From: Polaromonas sp.
GTDB taxonomy: Bacteria > Pseudomonadota > Gammaproteobacteria > Burkholderiales > Burkholderiaceae_C
DNA: 64,000 nt
Reading direction: 5' to 3'
Assembly: GCF_029945895.1 (NCBI RefSeq)
Contig: NZ_JAQSDL010000076.1
Coordinates: 1-64,000 of the forward strand
Shown: piece after piece, positions 17,433-23,785 of the stretch
Layout of the letters: each line of letters starts with the position of its first letter
Position numbering within the stretch: position 1 is the stretch's first letter
Notes under the pieces: model-generated
Databases searched by the model: none
Told to the model about the DNA's origin: nothing
The model's input: the letters and a program-made list of their open reading frames with translations, nothing else
Translations under genes and position numbers: made by a program

Positions 17433-17666
17433 TCATCCCGTGTCCCGGCTGGTGAGTCCCCGAACGATTCGGCGCGCAACGGGCGAGACGAGCAGCACGG
17501 CAGGAAACGCGAACAACCACGCCGTGAGCCAGGAACCGGCCCACAGCGACAGAAAGCCCGGCCCCATCCCCGCGGCGCGCAGCGTGGCTATTCCAGCGAC
17601 CAACAGCGACATCAGGCCCGAGAGAAAGAAGCCGAACAGGACGGGCTCGAATTTCCTGGGAATCAT
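17433..17666 (-). CDS. DUF2798 family small membrane protein
   Basis: A 77-residue protein with two membrane segments (VLFGFFLSGLMSLLVAGIAT and WAGSWLTAWLFAFPAVLLVS). The start at MIPRKFEP overlaps the flavodoxin stop as ATGA with GAGGTGA upstream, so translation is coupled. It matches the DUF2798 family, whose function is unknown. It is the last gene of the operon divergent from the MerR regulator. Confidence 0.85.
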   Translation of the reverse strand: MIPRKFEPVLFGFFLSGLMSLLVAGIATLRAAGMGPGFLSLWAGSWLTAWLFAFPAVLLVSPVARRIVRGLTSRDTG

Positions 17667-18256
17667 GGGGTCACCTCGGCGTCGACATCGGCTGCCATGC
17701 GCTGCAAAGCCTCGGCCACATTGGTGCCGAACATCCGCGCCGTCTTGACATCTCCGGGGGCAAACGAGTCTGCCGCCTCCGAATGCCCGGCCTGCGCCAT
17801 CATTCCCGACCACGAGCCGAGCCGGTTGGCGGCTTCCTCGTAAGGCACCCCTGCGTGCTGCTCCGGCAGGATGGCGTTGCCGACCCAGACCATGCCGTGC
17901 TGCATGGCGAAGACAAACATCGACAGCAGGGTCGATTGCTTGTCGCCGGCCGGCAGCGACGACACGGTGAAGGCCGATGCCAGCTTGCCCTTGAGGGCGT
18001 GGCTTTTCCAGAGCCGACCTGTGGCGTCCATGAAGGTCTTGAAGGTGCCGGAGACCCCGCCCAGGTAGGTGGGCGAGCCGAAGACAAAGCCGTCATAGTC
18101 CAGCAGATGCTCGGGTGTGCGGGTCAGGTCTTCGGCTTTCAGCAGATGCGCGGTGATGCCGGGAACCGCGCGCGCACCCGCCAGGATGTGCCCGGCGATA
18201 TGGGCCGTGTGGCCGTGTGCGCTGTGATAGATGACGGCGAGTTGTTTGTTCTTCAT
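17663..18256 (-). CDS. Flavodoxin-like NAD(P)H:quinone oxidoreductase (WrbA-like)
   Basis: A 197-residue flavodoxin-fold protein. The FMN phosphate loop is IYHSAHGHTAHIAGHILAG (residues 9-27), with YDGFVFGSPTYLGGVSGTFK as the second flavin loop and AFTVSSLPAGDKQSTLL as the third. WrbA-type enzymes reduce quinones by two electrons and protect against redox stress. It is the middle gene of the DUF2938 - flavodoxin - DUF2798 operon, which faces the MerR regulator. Confidence 0.88.
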   Translation of the reverse strand: MKNKQLAVIYHSAHGHTAHIAGHILAGARAVPGITAHLLKAEDLTRTPEHLLDYDGFVFGSPTYLGGVSGTFKTFMDATGRLWKSHALKGKLASAFTVSSLPAGDKQSTLLSMFVFAMQHGMVWVGNAILPEQHAGVPYEEAANRLGSWSGMMAQAGHSEAADSFAPGDVKTARMFGTNVAEALQRMAADVDAEVTP

Positions 18257-18306
18257 GGTGTGTTGTCCTTTTCAAGTTGAGTGAATGAATCTCAGAAAAC
18301 AAGTCT

Positions 18307-18804
18307 TCATCGCGAGATCCAGGCGCTGACGACGGCGGCCAGGTAGAGGCCGAGTCCGAAAATGCTGTGGTTGGCCAGGCTCCGGAGCCGGTTTTTGGCC
18401 GGTGCCGGTGTGCGCGACGAGGCGATGCCCGCGCCCATGGCGGGTTGCATCACGAGCCAGGGCGCGGCGACGGTGCCGATGCCCAGGCAAAAGGCCGGCA
18501 GCAGCGTGGGCTGGTGCACCCATGGCATGCCCGCCATGCCGGCCAGCAGGGCGGCGAAGGCGATGCCGGTTGCGTAGTGGACCAGCCACCCCAAAGCAAG
18601 CTCGCCCCGCACGGGCGCCGCCTTGGCGATGGCGTCGTGTTTCCACGTGCCGCGGCGCCAGTGGCCGGCCCAGCGGCCGATCATCGCGAAGTTGAGCGTG
18701 GGCACGCCCAGGCGCTGGAGAAGCAGCAGCCAGGCGTCCATGACTGCAGTGGCACCCACCCCGATGAGCAGGATGTGTGCAGCGCCTGAAATGAAGGTGT
18801 TCAT
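18307..18804 (-). CDS. DUF2938 family membrane protein
   Basis: A 165-residue integral membrane protein with about four segments (HILLIGVGATAVMDAWLLLL, LALGWLVHYATGIAFAALLA, LLPAFCLGIGTVAAPWLVMQ, IFGLGLYLAAVVSAW). The conserved features GRWAGHW, the helix with H-x-A-T-G-I, and PAMGAGIASSRTPAP correspond to DUF2938, a family of unknown function often beside redox or stress regulators. It is first in the operon read away from the MerR operator. Confidence 0.85.
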   Translation of the reverse strand: MNTFISGAAHILLIGVGATAVMDAWLLLLQRLGVPTLNFAMIGRWAGHWRRGTWKHDAIAKAAPVRGELALGWLVHYATGIAFAALLAGMAGMPWVHQPTLLPAFCLGIGTVAAPWLVMQPAMGAGIASSRTPAPAKNRLRSLANHSIFGLGLYLAAVVSAWISR

Positions 18805-18849
18805 GGGATTCCTTGTTGACGAAAAGTGAAGTTGGTGTCACTCTACAAG

Positions 18850-18865
18850 TTCAAGTCAACTTGAA
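18850..18865. promoter_or_regulatory. MerR-type operator between divergent promoters
   Basis: Perfect inverted repeat TTCAAGT-CA-ACTTGAA, with a third TTGAAGTCAA arm beyond. The gap between the DUF2938 gene and the MerR gene is only 77 bases, so this palindrome is the natural binding site. MerR proteins usually bind such dyads between the -35 and -10 boxes. Confidence 0.75.
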
Positions 18866-18881
18866 GTCAAGGGGTTTTTTC

Positions 18882-19313
18882 ATGGACATCGCCGAAGTCG
18901 CCAGAAAATCAGGTTTTCCCGCCTCAGCGCTGCGTTATTACGAGGAAAAAGGGCTGATCAGCTCGGTCGGCCGGCAGGGCTTGCGCCGCACTTTTGCACC
19001 GGGCGTGCTGGACCAGCTGGCGCTGATTGCGCTCGGGCAGGCCGCCGGTTTTTCGCTCGACGACATCAGCGCCATGTTCTCGCCGGACGGCCGGGCCAGC
19101 ATCGACAGAAAGTCGCTCAGCGCCAAGGCCGACGAACTGGACCAGACGATCAAGCGCCTGAAGGCGATGCGCAACGGGCTGAGGCATGCAGCGGTGTGTC
19201 CCGCGCCCAGCCACGCCGAGTGCCCGACCTTTCAGCGGCTGCTTCGCTCCGCAGCGGCCGGCGAGCTGACGCCGCGCGTCAGGAAGCCCTTGCGTGTCCG
19301 TTCAAAAGCGTGA
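18882..19313 (+). CDS. MerR family regulator
   Basis: A 143-residue regulator. The N-terminal winged helix reads DIAEVARKSGFPASALRYYE, EKGLISSVGRQGLRRTFAPG, VLDQLALIALGQAAGFSLDD, followed by a dimerisation helix (KADELDQTIKRLKAMRNGLR). Cysteines in the C-terminal part (HAAVCPAPSHAECPTF) might sense a metal or redox signal. The ATG at 18882 was chosen as it begins at the first helix; earlier starts would run through the operator. It is divergent from the DUF2938 operon. Confidence 0.92.
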   Translation: MDIAEVARKSGFPASALRYYEEKGLISSVGRQGLRRTFAPGVLDQLALIALGQAAGFSLDDISAMFSPDGRASIDRKSLSAKADELDQTIKRLKAMRNGLRHAAVCPAPSHAECPTFQRLLRSAAAGELTPRVRKPLRVRSKA

Positions 19314-19329
19314 AGGTTCTGGACGGGCT

Positions 19330-19412
19330 GGACGCGGGCTTGCCTTGTGGACTGATATTGCGAGCGCAAGGGGAGTGCGAAGGCGCTGGCCAGGCGGGTG
19401 AATCAGCGTACA
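19330..19412 (+). pseudogene. Relic of an arsH 3' end
   Basis: Translation from 19356 gives YCERKGSAKALARRVNQRT, which matches the last residues of the intact ArsH ([19 protein letters not shown]) at 13 of 19 positions. The bases just upstream (19333-19355) also align loosely with arsH, but with a gap. No further arsH sequence was recognised. It is a decayed fragment, showing that a second arsH copy once lay here. Confidence 0.7.
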
Positions 19413-19511
19413 GCCGCTTGCGGAGCAAGTGTCCAGCCCTTATGCGCGGCGGCGGCAGCCTGTCTCACCGCAGCCACTCCTGGGCTTTCAGTCCGGCGCG
19501 GATTCTGTGAG
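19413..19511. other. Intergenic remainder after the arsH relic
   Basis: No gene, promoter or conserved motif was recognised in this stretch. It leads into family A copy 6. Confidence 0.4.
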
Positions 19512-19573
19512 GAAAATCCGCCTCCAGCCTTTACTCAGAAAGCGCAGATAGCTATCTATTTGGTAGCAAATGG
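19512..19573 (+). repeat. Family A dispersed repeat, copy 6
   Basis: AAAATCCGCCTCCAGCCTTT, spacer, then GCGCAGATAGCTATCTATTT and GGTAGCAAA. The minus-strand gene YafJ reads into the repeat and uses its TAG (19556-19558) as stop, so its last residues FATK come from the repeat. Confidence 0.85.
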
Positions 19574-20401
19574 AGTCCCTGCAACCATGACAGCGCCACG
19601 CGTAGCGAGCAGGGTGCCCTGGCGCACCGCGATCAGATCCCCTTCGGCCAGAGGTTGCCAGGCCTCGTCGGTGAGCGGCACGCTTGCGATGAACAGGACG
19701 ATGCGTTCCTCCTGGGCTATCGCGACGCCGGCTTCGTGGGCCGTCGCCTGCTCCTCGGGCGGGCAATGCCGTTGCAGCATCCACAGGCCCGGCGGTCCGG
19801 CATGGCCGATGTCGGCTTGCAGGCGCTTGTGGCCGTGGGCAAACAGGGTGTCGCCGTCGGCGTAAATAAAGTTGGCCGGGCCGATCGCCCGCAGCTCGGC
19901 GGCGAAGCTTGCCAGCAGTGCCAGCCGCGCGTCCAGCGTGGGCGGGGCGGCCCCGCTCCACAGGGGCCGAAGGCGTTCCATCAGGGCGCAGAAAGCATGT
20001 TCCGAATCAGTCTGTCCCACGGGCCGATACGCGCCGAGCGTCAGCGTTTCGCAGCGTTCGATGCCGGGCAGGTCGCCGTTGTGGGCAAACACATGGGCGC
20101 GGCCGCCCAGTTCCCGAACAAAGGGCTGCGTGTTCGAAAAGCTCACCGCGCCACGCGTGGCATGGCGGATGTGCGAGATGGCCAGTTGGGTGCTCGGCCC
20201 CTGGGTTTCCAGGTAGCGAACCAGTGGGCTGTCCCCGGCGGCCAGCGGTTCGCGGAACAGCGCCACGTCTTCGCCCTGGTAGAACGCAACGCCCCAGCCG
20301 TCGCGCGAGCTGCCGGTTGCGCCGCCGCGCGAAGCCAGGGTGTGGAGCGAAAATGTCAGCCGGGTCGGCCCGGAAGTCGAGAGGGCCAGGAGCTCACACA
20401 T
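19556..20401 (-). CDS. yafJ: Class II glutamine amidotransferase, YafJ-like
   Basis: A 281-residue Ntn-hydrolase domain protein. Cys2 after the initiator Met is the nucleophile (MCELLALST). SHIRHATRGAVSFSNTQPFV and FAHNGDLPGI are the glutamine-binding loops of class II amidotransferases, and VGQTDSEHAFCAL is the family block. E. coli YafJ has no proven substrate; the family hydrolyses glutamine-like amides. The start overlaps the CDF transporter stop by 8 bases, so they are coupled. Its stop codon and final residues are derived from a family A repeat. Confidence 0.92.
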   Translation of the reverse strand: MCELLALSTSGPTRLTFSLHTLASRGGATGSSRDGWGVAFYQGEDVALFREPLAAGDSPLVRYLETQGPSTQLAISHIRHATRGAVSFSNTQPFVRELGGRAHVFAHNGDLPGIERCETLTLGAYRPVGQTDSEHAFCALMERLRPLWSGAAPPTLDARLALLASFAAELRAIGPANFIYADGDTLFAHGHKRLQADIGHAGPPGLWMLQRHCPPEEQATAHEAGVAIAQEERIVLFIASVPLTDEAWQPLAEGDLIAVRQGTLLATRGAVMVAGTPFATK

Positions 20402-21302
20402 CAGGTGGGGCGCAAGGCGCGGTGAAGGCTTGCTGCATGACCTGCAGCGTCACGTGGGTGATGTCGAAACGCTCGTGCAACTGGTCGGTGGCGTGTTTCA
20501 GGAAAACATCGTCAGCGTGCCCCTGCGGCATCACCAGATGCGCCGTCAGTGCGATATGCGAGGTGCCCATGGACCAGATGTGCAGGTCATGCACCCGCGT
20601 CACGCCCGGAAGCGCAGCCAGACAGTCCTGAACCGCCTGCGGGTCCACGCTGTCGGGCACGCCGTCAAACAGCATGTGCAGCGACTCTTTGAAAAGACTC
20701 CACGTCCCCACCAGGATCACCGCGGCAATCAGCAGGCTGACCACCGGGTCCAGCCACACCCAGCCCATCCACAAGGTCAGCGCCCCGGCGATCACCACCC
20801 CGGCGGACACCAGGGCATCGGCGGCCATGTGCAGGAAGGCGCCGCGGATGTTGAGGTCGCGCTCGCGCCCGCGCATGAACAACAGGGCAGTCGCCGTGTT
20901 GATCACAATGCCGATGCCGGCCACCACCATGATGGTCACACCTTCGGCACCGGCCAGCGGCTCGGGCGAGAAGAGCCGGCCCACCGCTTCCCAGGCCAGA
21001 GCGCCCATCGCCATCAGGAGCAGCAGCGCGTTGGCAAAAGCCGCCAGAATGGTGCCGCGCTTCCAGCCGTAGGTGTGGCGCGGGTTGGGCCGCAGCTTGC
21101 TGGCCAGTGCGCCGCCCCATGCCAGCACGAGACCGGCCACATCACTCAGGTTGTGCGCCGCATCGGCCAGCAGGGCCAGCGAGTTGATCTTCCAGCCGTA
21201 AAACGCCTCGATCGCCACAAAGACGATATTGAGCACGATGCCAATGGCAAAAGCCCGATTGAAGTTGGCCGGGGCGTGGCCATGGTCGTGATCTGCGCTC
21301 AT
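20394..21302 (-). CDS. Cation diffusion facilitator (Zn/Cd/Co exporter)
   Basis: A 302-residue inner-membrane metal/proton antiporter of the CDF family. The N-terminus is His-rich (DHDHGHA). The TM2 metal site is LALLADAAHNLSDVAGL (HxxxD) and the TM5 site is FLHMAADALVSAG (HxxxD), a Zn/Cd-type arrangement. The cytoplasmic C-terminal domain is VTRVHDLHIWSMGTSHIALT. The start at MSADHDHG was chosen because the upstream extension lacks family similarity. Downstream overlaps the amidotransferase gene. Confidence 0.93.
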   Translation of the reverse strand: MSADHDHGHAPANFNRAFAIGIVLNIVFVAIEAFYGWKINSLALLADAAHNLSDVAGLVLAWGGALASKLRPNPRHTYGWKRGTILAAFANALLLLMAMGALAWEAVGRLFSPEPLAGAEGVTIMVVAGIGIVINTATALLFMRGRERDLNIRGAFLHMAADALVSAGVVIAGALTLWMGWVWLDPVVSLLIAAVILVGTWSLFKESLHMLFDGVPDSVDPQAVQDCLAALPGVTRVHDLHIWSMGTSHIALTAHLVMPQGHADDVFLKHATDQLHERFDITHVTLQVMQQAFTAPCAPPDV

Positions 21303-21500
21303 CCGGCGAGGTTCTCTGGCATCACCGGGGAACTGCCCTCCACCCAGTCCCTGATTTCTCCTGCGTATCCCATGCACATGTCGCTTGTCCTGTTGTTGTG
21401 ATATCGATGTAGCCTGCGCTTGCGCGTCGCCGCAGGACAAGGCTCAAGGCGCCTGCCGATGAGCGGGCACCCGGTTTGTGGCGGGGAGCACTTTCGCTGC

Positions 21501-21710
21501 TCAACAGGTGTCAGTGAACCATTGCTCGATCTTGTCGCGGCTGGGCACGCCGGCCGCATGAACGACCTTGCCATTGATGACAACACCGGGTGTGTTCATG
21601 ACGCCGTAGGCCATGATATCGCGCACTTCCTCCACTTTTTCCAGCTTGACGGCGATGCCTCTGGCTTTGGCCACCTGGGCGCGCGGGAAGCCCAGGCCGT
21701 GGTCAGACAA
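21501..21710 (-). pseudogene. Truncated thioredoxin-like (redox-active disulfide) protein
   Basis: The reading frame gives VAKARGIAVKLEKVEEVRDI and YGVMNTPGVVINGKVVHAAG, the C-terminal two thirds of the Thioredoxin_3 family of small proteins. The first strand and the CxxC helix are missing; upstream the sequence reads with no cysteine pair in any frame, and the only available start is TTG. It therefore looks like a decayed gene. Relatives are often encoded beside ArsP-type permeases, and this is near an arsenic island. Confidence 0.6.
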
Positions 21711-22042
21711 TTTGGTGCGGCGCCATTCAACATGGGTTCCTCAGGCACTGATGGCCAGTCGCTTTATTTTCTCCCACAGCGGATCGCGATTCCCAGGCGG
21801 TCAGCCGGGATGCAAACTGACGCCGGTAAAAAATTCAGTCATTGTGGCCTCCAGCCTTTACCCTGTAAGCGCAAGCAGCTATGTAATTGATAGCGTACCG
21901 GCTTCGCTCACGTGACCCTCAGCAATGGCGTGCACGGCGCGCGGCGCGGGAACAGGGCGGCGCAAGACGCGGGCGACATCGGGGTTGCGCCGACGGAACT
22001 TGCCTGAATGCCTTGGCCGTCCCTACCGGTTCTTGGGTTAGG
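21711..22042. other. Intergenic region upstream of the TPS locus
   Basis: About 330 bases holding family A copy 7 (21840-21897) and, on the minus strand, short open stretches without family likeness that may be remains of a lost gene. The promoter of the TPS operon is expected near 22010-22040, but no clear -35/-10 pair was picked out. Confidence 0.4.
21840..21897 (+). repeat. Family A dispersed repeat, copy 7
   Basis: GTGGCCTCCAGCCTTTACCC, AAGCGCAAGCAGCTATGTAA and TTGATAGCG: a near-consensus copy. Confidence 0.85.
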
Positions 22043-22156
22043 ATGCCCACAGACAGTAACACTCTGTTCTGCGCTCCACTGGTTTTCGATGCAGGCCTTC
22101 ACGAGGCCCTTTGGCAATACACGGGCATCCGAAGACTCAACCTGATCAAGCCTTGA
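22043..22156 (+). CDS. Possible 37-residue leader peptide before TpsB
   Basis: A short frame starting at an ATG preceded by TTAGG and ending at TGA (22154-22156), which overlaps the likely TTG start of tpsB as TTGA. Such overlaps allow translational coupling. The peptide (beginning MPTDSNTLFCAPLVFDAG) has no recognisable family. It may be a leader that delivers ribosomes to the weak TTG start, or a chance frame. Confidence 0.35.
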   Translation: MPTDSNTLFCAPLVFDAGLHEALWQYTGIRRLNLIKP

Positions 22157-23772
22157 AAAAAACAAAAGTTGGGGCGCGGCTCGGCCGTACCCGCGCGTTC
22201 TGCGTATTCGCTGCCCTGGCAGCAACCGGGCTCACAGCACAGGCGGCCAATGAAGAGGCCAGCAGCGGGCCGCGTTTTGCCATCTCGGGTTTTGCTGTAG
22301 ACGGCAACAGCCTGCTGGCCGGCGCCGAGGTGGACGGGGTGCTTGCGCCCTTCATCGGCCCGCAGCGCAGCTTCGGCGACGTGCGCCGCGCGGTGCAAGC
22401 ATTGCAGCAGGCCTATCTTCAGCACGGCTACAGCGTGGTTCTGGTGCAGTTGCCGGAGCAGGAGCTGGCCCAGGGCGTGGTTCGCCTCAAGGTCATCGAG
22501 CCGCGCATCGGCAGCGCGCGCGTGGAAGGCAACCAGCAGTTCTCGACCGGGAACATTCGCGCCAGCCTGCCCGCGCTGCGCGAAGGCGCCACGCCCAACA
22601 TCCGTGACATTTCGGCCAGCCTGAAGGTGGCCAACACCAACCCGGCCAAGCAGCTCACGCTGGCGCTGCAGACAGGCGACCAGCCCGAGACGGTGGACGC
22701 GGTGATCAGCGTGACCGAGGACAAAAAGCCCTGGCGCCTGGGCCTGAATGCCGACAACAGCGGCAGCACGGAAACCGGCCGCACCCGCCTGGGCGTGCTC
22801 TTCCAGCATGCCAACCTCTGGGACCTGGACCATGTGATGACGCTGCAATACACCACCTCGGCAGAAAAGCCGTCGAACGTGAGCGTCTACGGCGTGGGGT
22901 ACCACGTGCCGCTGTACGCGCTGGGCGACTCGATGGATTTTTTCGCCAGCCAATCCAACGTGGACTCCGGCACGCTGACGGCCGGCGTGCTGAATCTGCA
23001 GGTCAGCGGCAAGGGCAAGGTGTTTGGCGCGCGCTACAACCATTCGCTGCCGCAATGGGGCGACCTGGTCTCCACGCTGACCTACGGCGCCGACTGGCGC
23101 GCCTACGTCAACAACATTGATCTCGCCGGGTTCAAGCTGGGCGATGAGATCACGGTCCATCCGCTGTCGCTCAGCTATTCCGGCCAGCTGGCGCTGCCCT
23201 CGGCCACGCTGGGCGTGCAACTGACCGCCCTGCAGAACATCCAGGGCGGACAGAATGGCCGCGCGGCGGACTTCAGTCGCCAGCGCGTGGGGGCCTCGGC
23301 CAGCTACCGCATTCTGCGTTACGGCGCGGGCTACAACCACCAGCTGGCCCAGGACTGGCAGTTGCGCCTGCAGTTCAATGGCCAGGCCACGCGTGATGCC
23401 CTGGTGCCCGGCGAACAGTTCGGCGCCGGCGGCGCGGGTTCGGTGCGCGGCTTCCGGGAGCGTGAAGCGGCCGGCGACCAGGGTCATTTCGCCGGCGCGG
23501 AAATCCAGACGCCCAACTGGTGCGCGGCCAGTGCGGCGTTCGCGGTGCAGTGCCGGGCACTGGCTTTTGTGGATGCCGCCAGCGTGTCCCGCAACAAGGC
23601 GCTGCCGGGCGAGGTGCAGCGCACCTCCCTCTCCAGCGCCGGCCTGGGACTGCGTTTTGTGCTGGATCGCAGCGCCAGCCTGCAGGTGGACTACGGCCGC
23701 GTGATCGACGGTGGCGGCACCCGCGCGGCCGGCGACAGCCGGGTGCATGTCGCCCTGGCCCTTTCCTATTGA
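22153..23772 (+). CDS. TpsB outer-membrane transporter (FhaC/ShlB family)
   Basis: A 539-residue outer-membrane 16-strand barrel that secretes the partner protein encoded next. After a signal peptide (FCVFAALAATGLTAQA) come POTRA domains (ISGFAVDGNSLLAGAEVDGV, AYLQHGYSVVLVQLPEQELAQ, IGSARVEGNQQFST) and the barrel, with the VRGF motif of the L6 loop in AGSVRGFRER and the FVDAAS strand near the end. The TTG at 22153 is preferred since it gives a normal-length signal n-region and couples to the preceding short frame; another TTG is at 22111. tpsA follows 13 bases later. Confidence 0.9.
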   Translation: MKKTKVGARLGRTRAFCVFAALAATGLTAQAANEEASSGPRFAISGFAVDGNSLLAGAEVDGVLAPFIGPQRSFGDVRRAVQALQQAYLQHGYSVVLVQLPEQELAQGVVRLKVIEPRIGSARVEGNQQFSTGNIRASLPALREGATPNIRDISASLKVANTNPAKQLTLALQTGDQPETVDAVISVTEDKKPWRLGLNADNSGSTETGRTRLGVLFQHANLWDLDHVMTLQYTTSAEKPSNVSVYGVGYHVPLYALGDSMDFFASQSNVDSGTLTAGVLNLQVSGKGKVFGARYNHSLPQWGDLVSTLTYGADWRAYVNNIDLAGFKLGDEITVHPLSLSYSGQLALPSATLGVQLTALQNIQGGQNGRAADFSRQRVGASASYRILRYGAGYNHQLAQDWQLRLQFNGQATRDALVPGEQFGAGGAGSVRGFREREAAGDQGHFAGAEIQTPNWCAASAAFAVQCRALAFVDAASVSRNKALPGEVQRTSLSSAGLGLRFVLDRSASLQVDYGRVIDGGGTRAAGDSRVHVALALSY

Positions 23773-23785
23773 CCGAGCCGAAAGA

